Below are positions 31,276 through 43,548 of a stretch of 64,000 bases of DNA, piece by piece. A program made the position numbers and the translations under genes. Source of the DNA: Halomonas sp. NO4 (GTDB lineage: Bacteria; Pseudomonadota; Gammaproteobacteria; Pseudomonadales; Halomonadaceae); NCBI RefSeq assembly GCF_010994375.1, contig NZ_WHMA01000009.1:38032-102031 (forward strand), given 5' to 3'. Numbering within the stretch: position 1 is the stretch's first letter; the number at the start of each line of letters is the position of its first letter. Under the pieces are notes generated by a model that was not told the origin of the DNA, ran no database searches, and was given only the letters and a program-made list of their open reading frames with translations.

Positions 31276-32532
31276 TTACATGTTGTCGGCGACGGCCTGG
31301 CCGAACTCGGAGCACTTGAGCAGCACCGCCTTCTCCATCACGCGGTGGAAGTCGTAGGTCACCTCGCCCTTGGCAATGGCCTTCTCCATGCCCTTGAGCA
31401 CCAGGTCGGCTGCCTCGATCCAGCCCATGTGACGCAGCATCATCTCGGCGGAGAGGATCAGCGAGCCGGGGTTGACCTTGTCCTGGCCGGCATACTTCGG
31501 CGCGGTGCCGTGGGTCGCCTCGAACATGGCCACGGCGTCGGAGAGGTTGGCGCCCGGGGCGATGCCGATACCGCCCACTTCCGCGGCCAGGGCATCGGAG
31601 AGGTAGTCGCCGTTGAGGTTCAGGGTGGCGATGACGTCGTACTCGGCCGGACGCAGCAGGATCTGCTGCAGCATGGCGTCGGCGATGACGTCCTTGACCA
31701 CGATCTCCTTGCCGGTGTTGGGGTTCTTGAAGGTCATCCAGGGGCCGCCGTCGAGCAGCTCGGCACCGAACTCCTCCTTGGCCAGCTCATAGCCCCAATC
31801 CTTGAAGGAGCCCTCGGTGAACTTCATGATGTTACCCTTGTGCACCAGGGTCACCGACGCGCGGTCGTTGTCCACGGCGTACTGCAGGGCCTGGCGCACC
31901 AGACGCTTGGTGCCTTCCACTGAGACCGGCTTGACGCCGATGCCGCAGTTCTCGGGGAAGCGGATGTTCTGGACACCCATCTCCTCGCGCAGGAACTTGA
32001 TCACCTTCTCGGCTTCCGGAGTGCCGGCCTTCCACTCGATACCGGCGTAGATGTCCTCGGAGTTCTCGCGGAAGATGACCATGTCCACGTCGGCGGGCTT
32101 CTTGACCGGGCTCGGCACGCCTTCGAACCAGCGCACCGGACGCTGACAGACGTAGAGGTCGAGCTTCTGGCGCAGGGCCACGTTCAGGGAGCGGATGCCG
32201 CCGCCCACCGGGGTGGTCAGCGGGCCCTTGATGGAGACGACGTAGTCCTTGACGGCCTCCAGGGTCTCCTCGGGCAGCCAGGTGTCGGAATCGTAGACCT
32301 GGGTGGCCTTCTCGCCGGCGTAGATCTCCATCCAGTGGATCTTGCGCTCGCCGTTGTAGGCCTTCTGCACGGCCGCGTCGATGGCGATCTTCATGGCGGG
32401 CGTCACATCGACACCGATGCCGTCACCCTCGATGAACGGTATGATCGGCTCGTTCGGCACGTTCAGGGTGTTGTCGGCGTTGACGGTGATCTTCTGGCCG
32501 CCTTCAGGGACGACGATTTTCTGGAACCCCAT
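31276..32532 (-). CDS. icd: Isocitrate dehydrogenase (NADP), Icd
   Basis: TCA-cycle oxidation of isocitrate to 2-oxoglutarate. The 418-residue protein is the E. coli-like homodimeric type: [12 protein letters not shown] near 34-45, the substrate loop [13 protein letters not shown] with Ser115 (equivalent to E. coli Ser113, target of AceK), NLNGDYLSD, and the adenine-binding [17 protein letters not shown] 32532 has AGGGGAG upstream and an extended -10 promoter. It competes with isocitrate lyase (43933) for substrate; no aceK gene lies in the window, so phospho-control cannot be confirmed. Confidence 0.97.
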   Translation of the reverse strand: MGFQKIVVPEGGQKITVNADNTLNVPNEPIIPFIEGDGIGVDVTPAMKIAIDAAVQKAYNGERKIHWMEIYAGEKATQVYDSDTWLPEETLEAVKDYVVSIKGPLTTPVGGGIRSLNVALRQKLDLYVCQRPVRWFEGVPSPVKKPADVDMVIFRENSEDIYAGIEWKAGTPEAEKVIKFLREEMGVQNIRFPENCGIGVKPVSVEGTKRLVRQALQYAVDNDRASVTLVHKGNIMKFTEGSFKDWGYELAKEEFGAELLDGGPWMTFKNPNTGKEIVVKDVIADAMLQQILLRPAEYDVIATLNLNGDYLSDALAAEVGGIGIAPGANLSDAVAMFEATHGTAPKYAGQDKVNPGSLILSAEMMLRHMGWIEAADLVLKGMEKAIAKGEVTYDFHRVMEKAVLLKCSEFGQAVADNM

Positions 32533-32570
32533 TGAGAACTCCCCTGTCTGGTCTGTTCAGTGGAGCGCGG

Positions 32571-32579
32571 AGTATAGCA
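32571..32579 (-). promoter_or_regulatory. Extended -10 promoter of icd
   Basis: Minus strand TGC (32579-32577) followed by TATACT (32576-32571) matches the extended -10 consensus. No good -35 is seen. It lies about 38 bp before the icd start. Confidence 0.55.
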
Positions 32580-32615
32580 TTCACCGCGCCGATCGGAGTA
32601 GGCTTGGAATCAGAT

Positions 32616-32625
32616 TTGTCGACAA
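32616..32625. promoter_or_regulatory. Palindrome TTGTCGACAA in the icd-rluE divergent region
   Basis: A perfect 10-bp palindrome lies 40 bp upstream of the icd -10 and 26 bp before rluE. GTCGAC-centred TTGT/ACAA palindromes resemble operators of FCD-type GntR regulators. The regulator is unknown, so this is a candidate site only. Confidence 0.35.
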
Positions 32626-32650
32626 TCCATGGTAGCAAGACCTTGGTCGA

Positions 32651-33244
32651 ATGAGCGCCCTCTACTTGTTGCACAAGCCCTACCGCATGCTCTCCCAGTT
32701 CACCGACCGTCGCGCCGGGGAGGAGGCGCGCCGTGCGACCCTGGCCGACGCCATCAACGTGCCGGGCATCTACGCTGCCGGCCGGCTCGATTACGACTCG
32801 GAGGGCCTCCTGCTGCTCACCGATGACGGGGCGCTGATCCACCGCATCAGCGATCCGCGTCACAAGCAACCCAAGACCTACCGCGTGCAGGTGGAGGGCA
32901 CCCCGGACGAGGCCGCCCTCGCCGCGCTGCGCAATGGCGTCACCCTCAAGGACGGCCCCACCCGGCCGGCGAGGGTGCGCCGGCTCGAGGCGCCCGAGTT
33001 GCCCGAGCGCGACCCGCCGGTCAACCCCCGGCGCCACCCCGAGACCACCTGGCTGGAGCTGACCCTCACCGAAGGGCGCAATCGCCAAGTGCGTCGCATG
33101 ACGGCCCAGGTCGGCCACCCCACCCTGCGCCTGGTGCGCACCGCCATCGGCCCCTGGCGCCTCGACGGCCTGGCCCCCGGCGAGTGGCGCCGCGAGGCCC
33201 TGCACGCCCCGCGGCGCTCGCCGCGGGCCAGGAGGCGTCAATGA
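32651..33244 (+). CDS. rluE: 23S rRNA pseudouridine(2457) synthase RluE
   Basis: A 197-residue RsuA-family pseudouridine synthase without an S4 domain, as is typical for RluE. Catalytic Asp47 sits in [17 protein letters not shown], followed by KTYRVQVEG and the GRNRQVRRM motif with [13 protein letters not shown]. The C-terminal tail is Arg-rich. It is divergent from icd, as in E. coli, and overlaps nudJ by 4 nt (ATGA). The start context is weak, but the N terminus fits the family. Confidence 0.93.
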   Translation: MSALYLLHKPYRMLSQFTDRRAGEEARRATLADAINVPGIYAAGRLDYDSEGLLLLTDDGALIHRISDPRHKQPKTYRVQVEGTPDEAALAALRNGVTLKDGPTRPARVRRLEAPELPERDPPVNPRRHPETTWLELTLTEGRNRQVRRMTAQVGHPTLRLVRTAIGPWRLDGLAPGEWRREALHAPRRSPRARRRQ

Positions 33245-33690
33245 ACCGCTGGCAACCCCGCGTCACCGTGGCCACCGTCGTGGAGCGCGCCGGGCGCTTC
33301 CTAATGGTGGAGGAGCACCCCGACGGCGGAGAAACGGTGTTCAACCAGCCCGCCGGCCATCTGGAGCCGGGCGAGCGCATCCGCGAGGCGGCGCTGCGCG
33401 AGCTGCGCGAGGAGACCGCCTGGCAGGTCGGCATCACCGACTACCTGGGCATGTACGTCTATGAGGCGCCGGGCGGCCAGACCTTCCACAGCCACGGCTT
33501 CTTCGGCATGGCGCTGGCCCACCTCGGCACGCCCCGCGACCCGGACATCCTGGCCGTGCACTGGCTGACCCTCGAGGAGTTGGAGGCGCTGGAGCGCGCC
33601 GGCCGGCTGCGCAGCCCCCTGGTGCTGCGCCGCGTGCGCGACGCCCTGGCCGCCAAGTTCTATCCCATGGACGTGATCCACGAGCGCTAG
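33241..33690 (+). CDS. nudJ: Nudix hydrolase NudJ (phosphatase nudJ family)
   Basis: A 149-residue Nudix hydrolase; NudJ hydrolyses nucleoside tri- and diphosphates and the thiamin precursor HMP-PP in E. coli. The Nudix box runs from G39 to about 61 ([13 protein letters not shown] then LREETA), with Ala in place of the usual Gly after EE. ATG 33241 has AGGAGG 5 nt upstream and overlaps the rluE stop. Its TAG stop shares the CTAG at 33687-33690 with the TAG of the opposing RND gene, marking the exact edge of the inserted efflux module. Confidence 0.92.
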   Translation: MNRWQPRVTVATVVERAGRFLMVEEHPDGGETVFNQPAGHLEPGERIREAALRELREETAWQVGITDYLGMYVYEAPGGQTFHSHGFFGMALAHLGTPRDPDILAVHWLTLEELEALERAGRLRSPLVLRRVRDALAAKFYPMDVIHER

Positions 33691-36600
33691 GCTTTGCCCC
33701 GCATCAACAGGCGGTAGAGTGCCGGAATCACCAGCAGGGTCAGCAGCGTCGAGGCGACAAGCCCCGAGATGATCGCCCAGGCCATCGGCGGCCACAGGGT
33801 CGACTGGGTCAGCGTCAGCGGCACCAGGCCGGCCACCGTGGTCGCCGTGGTGAGCAGTACCGGCCGCGTGCGCCGCGCCACTGCCGCGATCACCGCCTCG
33901 GCCACCGCCAGCCCCTGACGGTGATGGGTATTCATCAGGTCGATCAGCACGATGGCATTGTTGACCACGATGCCGACCAGGGCCACGACGCCCAGGATTG
34001 CGGTAAAGCCGAACGACTGACCGGTCAGCCACAACCCCGGCACCACGCCGACGACGGCCAGCGGCACCGTCGCCAGGACGATGACCAGCTGGCGGAAGGA
34101 GTTGAACTGCGCCAGCAGGCACACCACCAGCAGCAGCGCGCCGATCGGCAGCGTCTGGAAGAGCGCCGTGTTGGCCTCCCCCGCCGACTCGGCCGCGCCG
34201 CCCACGCGAAAGCTCACCCCGGCGGGCAGCTCGAGCCCCTCCAGGCGCGGCAGCACCTCTTCGAGCACGCCGGCATAGGTCCAGCCCTCGGCCACCTCGG
34301 CCAGCACCGTCGTCATGCGCTGCAGGTCGCGATGCTGGATGACCGCGGGACGCCAGCCCAGTTCCAGCGCAGCGATCTCGCCGAGGGGCACCGCACGGCC
34401 GTCGGCGCCGCTCAGGCGCAGCCCCTCCAGCCCTTGGGTGGGAAAGCGCTCCCCCTCGGGCGCGCGCACCAGCAGCGGGGCGGGATCGCGCTCGCCGCGC
34501 CAGGTGCTGACTTCCACGCCGCGACTCGCCCCGGCCAGCGCGCGGGCCACGTCGCCCCGGGTGAGGCCGTGCTCCGCCGCGCGGGCATCGTCGGTGACCA
34601 CCGCCAGGGTGGCCAGTCCCTCGCCCAGCCGATGGCGCGCGTCCCGGGCGCCATCGGCCTCGCGCACCACGGACAGGATGCGGCCGGCCGCCGCGGCCAG
34701 CGCCGCGCGCTGCTCGGCGAACACGCGAATCTCCACCGGCGCCTCCAGCGGCGGGCCCTGACCCAGGCGCCTGGCCACCACCTCGGCGGCCGGCAGGCGC
34801 TCCGGCGACACGACCCGCAGCCACGCCATCAGCGCCGGCAGATCATCGCGGCTCCCGGTCTCCACCACCAGCCGCGCCAGGTGAGGCTGGCGCGGCTGCT
34901 CGACGAGGTTGTAGTAGAAGCGCGGCCCGCTGAAGCCGGCGAAGCGGTGCACCGCCCGCACTTCCGGCCGCTCGCGCAGCGCCACGGCAAGCGTCTCGGC
35001 CCGGTGAGCAGTGACATCGAGGTGGGTCCCCTCAGGGAAGGTGAGATCGACGAGCAACTGGTTACGGTCGGTGTCGGGAAAGAAGTCGTGGTTGAGCAGC
35101 GGCGTCATCGCCACAGCACCGGCCAGCAGCACGGCGGCGCCCACCAGCACCCAGGCCGGCCGGCGCACGGCAGCCCCACCCAGGCGCGCGCCCAGCGCCG
35201 GCAGGCGCTCGCGGCGTGCTGCCCGGCGCGGCCTGAGGATGACGGAGGCGAACAGCGGGGTGACGAAGACGGCATAGACGTAGCTCATGGCCAGGGTGAG
35301 CATCACCATCACCGGGATGGCGCGGGTGAAGTCGGCGGTGTTGCCGCGGGAGAGCAGCAGCGGAACGAACGCCGCCAGGGTGGTACCGGTCGCCGCCAGC
35401 AGCGGCATGGCAAGCTCGCGCACCGAGCGGGTCACCGCCTGAGCCGCCGAGCGCCCCTGGTCGCGGTGCCACTGGATGTTCTCCACCATGACGATGGCGT
35501 TGTCCACCAGCATGCCCAGGGCGACCACCATGCCGGCCACGGCGATCTGGTGCAGCACGCCGCCGCCCATGGCGTAGAGCGCCAGGGCGGAAAAGGTCAC
35601 CAGCGGCACGATCACCATCACGGCGAGCCCCAGCCGCGGCCCCATGGCGAGGAACAGCAGTACACCCAGAATGGTGATGCCCAACAGCAGCGACAGGCCC
35701 AGCTCGTCCAGGCGACGCTCGACCCAGCGCGGCTGGTAGAAGGTCTCCTCGATGGCCAGCGGCGCGTAAGCGGGCCGCAGCTCCTCGACCAGCGCCCGCA
35801 GCCGCTCGCCGACGCGCACCGCGTTGACACGGTCATTGGCCAGCACCACGCCCAGCGCCACCGCCGGCCGGCCGTCGTGCCACAGCCGCGCGGTGGGCGG
35901 CTCCTGAGGAGCAAGGTGCACGTCAGTGAGCTCGCCCAGCGGCACCTGATCCCCCTGCCGGGTGCGAATCGGCGTGGCGGCGAGGGCCTCGAGCGAGGCG
36001 AACTCGGTCTGCGGGTCGAGCACCAGCGAGCGCCCACCCACCCTGAGGCTGCCGCCGGGCGAGGTGAGGTTGCGCGAGGCGAGCTGGTCGCCGAGCGCCC
36101 GCGCGTCGAGGCCGGTCCGCTCCGCCAGGGTGTCGTCCCAGCCGATCACCACCTGCTGCCCGGGGTCGGCGAGCAGGTCGATGCGGGCGATCGCCTTGAG
36201 CCGGAAAAGATCACGCCGCAGCCGCTTGGCCGCCTCACGCAACTCGAGCAGGTCCGTGGAGCCGGTGACCGCGAGCACCACGCCATGGGCGTCCGAATCG
36301 CGGTCGCTGATGTCGGCCTCGCCCACCCCCTCGGGAAAGCGGCGGCTGGCCCGCTCCACGGCGATGCGCACTCGCTCCCAGGCGGCATCGGTGTCGTAGA
36401 CGTGCTCGTGCATCTCGAGGGTGAAGTGGGCCACCCCCAGGCGCGCGGTGCCGATGATGTCGTTGATCTGCTCGACCTGAGCCAGCTCCTCCTCCAGGGG
36501 GTTGAGCACCAGCCGCTCGACCTGCTCCGGCTGGGCGCCGGGATAGGGCACCAGCACCTGGCCGAAGCGGTAGGGGAAGAAGGGATCCTCCTGGCGGTCC

Positions 36601-36695
36601 ATGGCCATCCAGGCCGCCAGGCCGAGCAGCGCCAGCAGCCCCGCCAGGGTGAGGATCAACCGCCGGTAGCGCAGCGAGGTGAGCAGCCAGGTCAT
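33687..36695 (-). CDS. RND-family efflux transporter (AcrB/HAE-like) inner-membrane pump
   Basis: A 1002-residue proton-driven exporter with the two-fold RND plan: a membrane helix near 12-32, a large periplasmic loop, helices about 330-500, a second helix near 515-535, a second loop, and helices about 850-1000. The TM4 proton-relay motif reads MLVDNAIVMVENI, with one Asp where AcrB has DD. The matching TM10 block VNNAIVLIDLMN lacks the AcrB Lys. This fits the broader HAE group rather than AcrB itself. It overlaps the upstream adaptor gene by 4 nt. Substrate unknown; no outer-membrane channel gene is adjacent. Confidence 0.92.
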   Translation of the reverse strand: MTWLLTSLRYRRLILTLAGLLALLGLAAWMAMDRQEDPFFPYRFGQVLVPYPGAQPEQVERLVLNPLEEELAQVEQINDIIGTARLGVAHFTLEMHEHVYDTDAAWERVRIAVERASRRFPEGVGEADISDRDSDAHGVVLAVTGSTDLLELREAAKRLRRDLFRLKAIARIDLLADPGQQVVIGWDDTLAERTGLDARALGDQLASRNLTSPGGSLRVGGRSLVLDPQTEFASLEALAATPIRTRQGDQVPLGELTDVHLAPQEPPTARLWHDGRPAVALGVVLANDRVNAVRVGERLRALVEELRPAYAPLAIEETFYQPRWVERRLDELGLSLLLGITILGVLLFLAMGPRLGLAVMVIVPLVTFSALALYAMGGGVLHQIAVAGMVVALGMLVDNAIVMVENIQWHRDQGRSAAQAVTRSVRELAMPLLAATGTTLAAFVPLLLSRGNTADFTRAIPVMVMLTLAMSYVYAVFVTPLFASVILRPRRAARRERLPALGARLGGAAVRRPAWVLVGAAVLLAGAVAMTPLLNHDFFPDTDRNQLLVDLTFPEGTHLDVTAHRAETLAVALRERPEVRAVHRFAGFSGPRFYYNLVEQPRQPHLARLVVETGSRDDLPALMAWLRVVSPERLPAAEVVARRLGQGPPLEAPVEIRVFAEQRAALAAAAGRILSVVREADGARDARHRLGEGLATLAVVTDDARAAEHGLTRGDVARALAGASRGVEVSTWRGERDPAPLLVRAPEGERFPTQGLEGLRLSGADGRAVPLGEIAALELGWRPAVIQHRDLQRMTTVLAEVAEGWTYAGVLEEVLPRLEGLELPAGVSFRVGGAAESAGEANTALFQTLPIGALLLVVCLLAQFNSFRQLVIVLATVPLAVVGVVPGLWLTGQSFGFTAILGVVALVGIVVNNAIVLIDLMNTHHRQGLAVAEAVIAAVARRTRPVLLTTATTVAGLVPLTLTQSTLWPPMAWAIISGLVASTLLTLLVIPALYRLLMRGKA

Positions 36696-37768
36696 GGCAG
36701 CACCTTGACCCGGTCCCCCGCCGTGAGGCGCCCCTGGCCGGCCGTCACCACCCGGTTGCCCGCCGAAAGCGACGGCGACGACACCGCCACCCAGCCCTGG
36801 GCCAGCCGGCCCGGTGTCACGGCGACGCGATGCACCCGTTCATCGTCGTCCAGCACCAGCACGTGCGGGTCGTGGCCGCCCGGGTCGACGACCGCTGCCA
36901 GGGGCACCTGCAGAGCGGGTGGTGCCGCCGCGGCCAGCTGCACCCAGAGCGATTCGCCCAGCGCCGGCGCGGTGGCGGCATCGACGGCAATGACCACCGG
37001 CGCCATGCTCGCACCCGCCCCGCCGATGTCGCGAACCTGGCCGGCAACGCGCTGTGCGCCGAACGTCGCCATCAGCTGCGCAGGCTGGCCCACCGCCAGC
37101 CGCTCGGCCAGGGAGGCCGGCACCCGGATTTCCACCTCGCGCGCGCCCAGGCCGGCCAGGTTCAGGATCGGCTGGCCGGCGGCGACGAACTCGCCCGGCT
37201 CGACCAGCAGGTCAGTCACCTCGGCGGCGAAGGGCGCGCGCAGAGTGAGCTCGTCGAGCTGGGCCGCGGCCTCGTCGCGCCGGGCCAGGGCCTGCTCGCG
37301 GGCCTGAACGGTGGCATCGCGCTCCGCCACCAGCCGATCCAGCTCATCCTCAGCGCTGTGGTTGCGCTCGCGCAGCGTGCGCACGCGGGACACGTCCTGC
37401 TCCAGCCGGCGCAGGCGCGCCTCGAGCTCGCGCACCCGGGCCTCGGCGGCCGCGAGCCCCGGGGCCATGGCCGGGTTGTGGAGCCGCGCCAACGGCTCCC
37501 CCGCTTCAACGCGCTGACCGCGACCCACCCGCCGCTCGCGGAGCACGCCGGCGTGCAGGAAGGCCGGCGACGCTCGCTTGCGGGCGCGCAGCGTGCCGGG
37601 AAAGCGATAGCGCGCCTCGGCCGCCGAGAGGCGCACCGCCACGCTGCGCACCGCAGGCAGCGCCTGCGCAACAGGCTCGCCTCGAGCGGGCTCGGCATGG
37701 ACGCTCGCCAACACAGGAGCTACCAGCATCAACGCAGCCCTCAGGGCCCATCGCTTCATCGCCTTCAT
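36692..37768 (-). CDS. RND periplasmic adaptor (membrane-fusion protein)
   Basis: A 358-residue adaptor linking the pump to an outer-membrane channel. It has a signal peptide (MKAMKRWALRAALMLVAPVLASVHA), a biotinyl-lipoyl half motif GQRVEAGEPLARL, a coiled-coil hairpin about 110-170 rich in Arg/Glu/Leu, the second lipoyl half LRAPFAAEVTDLLVEPGEFVAAGQP, then beta-barrel and membrane-proximal domains. ATG 37768 follows GGGAGG at 5 nt. No lipobox is seen. The duplicated operator copy A lies directly upstream, implying TetR control. Confidence 0.92.
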   Translation of the reverse strand: MKAMKRWALRAALMLVAPVLASVHAEPARGEPVAQALPAVRSVAVRLSAAEARYRFPGTLRARKRASPAFLHAGVLRERRVGRGQRVEAGEPLARLHNPAMAPGLAAAEARVRELEARLRRLEQDVSRVRTLRERNHSAEDELDRLVAERDATVQAREQALARRDEAAAQLDELTLRAPFAAEVTDLLVEPGEFVAAGQPILNLAGLGAREVEIRVPASLAERLAVGQPAQLMATFGAQRVAGQVRDIGGAGASMAPVVIAVDAATAPALGESLWVQLAAAAPPALQVPLAAVVDPGGHDPHVLVLDDDERVHRVAVTPGRLAQGWVAVSSPSLSAGNRVVTAGQGRLTAGDRVKVLP

Positions 37769-37786
37769 CGCCGCCTCCCAATAACG

Positions 37787-37808
37787 AACTGGCCGACCAG
37801 TCAATTAT
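37787..37808. promoter_or_regulatory. Operator copy A, upstream of the RND adaptor gene
   Basis: A 22-bp element (AACTGG at 37787, GTCAATTAT at the far end) is 19/22 identical to copy B before tetR and in the same orientation. Its core ACTGG-CCGA-CCAGT is palindromic. On the minus strand it includes a TTGACT -35-like hexamer (37804-37799). It lies 18 bp before the adaptor start codon. Confidence 0.75.
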
Positions 37809-37825
37809 CCGCTCAAAAAAACGCC

Positions 37826-38431
37826 TCAGCCGCGGGGGGTAACCCCTTCCATGAAGATCGTCAGGAAATCCGCCAGAAACGCCTCATCGCTGCCCATGCC
37901 CGGCCATTGCTGATGATGAGGCTTCGCCTCGAACCACTGGGTGCAGGCCATCACGAACACCGCGATCACGTGGGTGGGGTTGACGTCGCCGCGCAACAGG
38001 CCGCGCTGCTGCGCCTGGCGAACCCATTCGGCCCCCGCCCCAACGAGCTTGGCATCCAGCTCGCTGCAGGTGTCGTCGCCTTCCAGGTGGGTCCAGGCGA
38101 ACAGCCGCACCACGCCGGGGTTGTCGCGCAGGAAGTGGAAATAGGCTTCCACCGACGAGCGCAGCAGGGCCGCATCGGGTTCGCCGGCCTCCTCGAGCAT
38201 GGCCATCTGGGCCGTGAAATAGCGCTCGAAGGCGCGATCCTTGACCGCCTCCCACAGCTTCTCTTTGCTGCCGAAGTGGTGATGAATGAGGCTCTTGGTG
38301 ACGCCCGCCGAGCGCGCCAGGGCGCTCAGCCGGACGGCGGAGAAGCCCTGATCGACGAACAGCGCCTCGGCGGCATCGAGGAGGCGGGTGCGGGTGCGCT
38401 CGGGGTCGCGGGTCTGGACGGTCGTGTTCAT
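37826..38431 (-). CDS. TetR-family repressor of the adjacent RND pump
   Basis: A 201-residue TetR regulator. The N-terminal helix-turn-helix spans about 15-60, with LFVDQGFSAVRLSALARSAG, then VTKSLIHHHFGSKEKLW as the recognition region. The ligand domain is helical. ATG 38431 has GGGGAGC immediately upstream; an in-frame TTG 12 codons earlier lies inside the operator and is not a real start. Operator copies stand before this gene and before the adaptor gene, so autoregulation plus pump repression is the natural reading. Confidence 0.9.
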   Translation of the reverse strand: MNTTVQTRDPERTRTRLLDAAEALFVDQGFSAVRLSALARSAGVTKSLIHHHFGSKEKLWEAVKDRAFERYFTAQMAMLEEAGEPDAALLRSSVEAYFHFLRDNPGVVRLFAWTHLEGDDTCSELDAKLVGAGAEWVRQAQQRGLLRGDVNPTHVIAVFVMACTQWFEAKPHHQQWPGMGSDEAFLADFLTIFMEGVTPRG

Positions 38432-38449
38432 GCTCCCCAGCCTAGTTTT

Positions 38450-38480
38450 AACTGGTCGGCCGGTCAATTATTTGACCAGT
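38450..38480. promoter_or_regulatory. Operator copy B with extra half-site, upstream of tetR
   Basis: The 22-bp element at 38450-38471 repeats copy A with 3 changes. ACTGGTC (38451-38457) also forms a perfect inverted repeat with GACCAGT (38474-38480). A promoter-like TTGACC (38467-38462), 17 bp, TAGGCT (38444-38439) overlaps it, but would leave almost no leader before ATG 38431. The true start of transcription is therefore uncertain. Confidence 0.7.
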
Positions 38481-38499
38481 ACTACCGCATCACTTCGCT

Positions 38500-38689
38500 G
38501 ACCTGTGGCCATGGGACATCTCGCGCGAGGCTGATCCGTCGACAGGTCCCGGGGCGCCGGACCGTCGATGAGGCGCTGTGACCCCCTCCCTGGGCGCTAC
38601 CTTCGCCATCCATGGCGAAGGACCTCCTCTTCGACCTGTCCCCGGCGCCTCTTGCTTGCGCGGCTTCACGGATGAAGCCGTGGCGCAAG
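38500..38689. repeat. Palindrome-rich intergenic block before mnmA
   Basis: This 306-bp gap between tetR and mnmA holds no supported gene. It contains several nested inverted repeats. CCTTCGCCAT pairs with ATGGCGAAGG (38600-38609/38612-38621). GACAGGTC (38540-38547) is inverted as GACCTGTC (38633-38640). A hairpin at 38655-38689 has arms CTTGCGC/GCGCAAG outside GGCTTCA/TGAAGCC with a CGGA loop. The density suggests a dispersed intergenic repeat (REP/BIME-like), but copies elsewhere cannot be checked here. Confidence 0.5.
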
Positions 38690-38695
38690 ATACGC

Positions 38696-38701
38696 TATAA
38701 T
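38696..38701 (+). promoter_or_regulatory. Consensus -10 of the mnmA operon
   Basis: A perfect TATAAT (38696-38701) lies 36 bp before ATG 38738. The -35 region falls inside the hairpin arms at 38662-38689 and has no good hexamer (TGAAGC at 17-bp spacing). Confidence 0.55.
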
Positions 38702-38737
38702 CCCCGCCCATTTGAGACACATCACCCGAGAGCGCCC

Positions 38738-39864
<1,127 letters not shown>

Positions 39865-39868
<4 letters not shown>

Positions 39869-40506
39869 CCGCCACGACCCCGATCCACCGCGCCCCGGAC
39901 TCGCCGGTGGCCCGCCAGGCGCTGGCGCTGGCCGGCGTCTTCCAGGCGGCGAGCCTGGTCGACGAGCTGGCCCGCACCGGGCAAACCGAGCCGCGCCCCT
40001 GGGAGACGCTGATCCACGCCACCGTGGACACCAATCCGGAGAGCTTCGAAGCGATCTACGGCGGCCACCCCAACAACCTGCGCCGCGGCCTCGAGGTGCT
40101 CGAGGCGGTGGTGGGACGCCGCCAGGCCAATCCCGCGGTCATGCGCTACGGCTTTTCGATGCTGCTGCTGATGAACAAGCTGCGCACCAACACCGCCATG
40201 ATGGATGCGCTGGGCACGCAGCTCACCCGCATCCAGGGTCAGGCCGAGCACTTCGGCGCCACCCACGAGAACGTCATCGCCAGCCTTGGCGAGGCCTACC
40301 AGGAGACGCTCTCCACCTTCAAGACGCGCATCGTGGTGCAGGGCGACCCGTCGCTGCTGCAGAACCGCATGATGCCCGAGCGGGTGCGCGCCATCCTGCT
40401 CGCCGGCATCCGCTTCGCCCTGCTCTGGCATCAGCAGGGCGGCCGGCGCTGGAAGCTGGTCTTCCAGCGCGGCGCCCTGAAGAAAGCCCTCGACCAGCTT
40501 TCCTGA
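39865..40506 (+). CDS. hflD: High-frequency lysogenization protein HflD homologue
   Basis: A 213-residue peripheral membrane, mostly helical protein always found between mnmA and purB in this group. Family blocks visible are [33 protein letters not shown] and a C terminus ending [17 protein letters not shown]. In E. coli HflD binds lambda CII; its housekeeping role is unclear. It starts by ATGA overlap with mnmA and is followed 42 nt later by purB. Confidence 0.93.
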
Positions 40507-43100
<2,594 letters not shown>

Positions 43101-43104
43101 ACGC

Positions 43105-43548
43105 ATGCCAAGCGCCATGCCCGCCAAGGTCGAGATACAGGAAGGCAGCTGGGCCGAGCTCGGCGCGCCAGCCAGCGAGATCCGCCGCGTTGTCTTCATC
43201 GAGGAACAGCAGGTCCCCCGGGAAGAGGAGTGGGACGGGCGCGACGACGCCTGTCGCCACTTCCTCGCCCGGCTCGACGGCACCCCCGTGGGCACCGCCC
43301 GGCTGCTGCCCGATGCCCATATCGGCCGGGTCGCCGTGCTCGCCGAGGCGCGCGGCCGGGGCATCGGCGTAGCGCTGATGCAGGCCGCCATCGACGCCGC
43401 GCGCCGCGACGGCCACCCGGCCGTCGAGCTCGCCGCCCAGACCCATGCCCTGCCCTTCTACGAGCGGCTCGGCTTCCAGGCCTTCGGCGGCGAGTTCCTC
43501 GACGCCGGTATTGCGCATCGCAATATGCGCCTCTCCTTCGTGCCTTGA
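43105..43548 (+). CDS. GNAT-family N-acetyltransferase
   Basis: A 147-residue acetyltransferase with the acetyl-CoA loop ARGRGIGVALMQ (about 85-96), preceded by IGRVAVL and followed by FYERLGFQAFG. The N terminus carries VVFIEEQQVPREEEWDGRDD, a pattern of the ElaA/YjcF-like group. The substrate is unknown. ATG 43105 follows GGAGGAG and the roxA stop, so it is the last gene of the mnmA operon. The same GNAT gene lies at this position in Pseudomonas as far as I recall. Confidence 0.85.
   Translation: MPSAMPAKVEIQEGSWAELGAPASEIRRVVFIEEQQVPREEEWDGRDDACRHFLARLDGTPVGTARLLPDAHIGRVAVLAEARGRGIGVALMQAAIDAARRDGHPAVELAAQTHALPFYERLGFQAFGGEFLDAGIAHRNMRLSFVP

Noticed and set aside
33921..37307. A 1128-codon plus-strand frame opposite the RND pump and adaptor
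   Set aside because: The composition is typical of an antisense shadow (His/Gln/Arg-rich), without domains. The pump reading has membrane helices and RND motifs.
37769..37804. N-terminal extension MTGRPV of the adaptor protein (and the same extension of tetR at 38432-38467)
   Set aside because: Both arise from reading the duplicated operator from a TTG. Good ribosome-binding sites support the downstream ATGs.
38482..38720. Minus-strand ORF of 60-76 codons in the palindrome block upstream of mnmA
   Set aside because: It overlaps the mnmA promoter and several hairpins, has no ribosome-binding site, and looks like a translated intergenic repeat.
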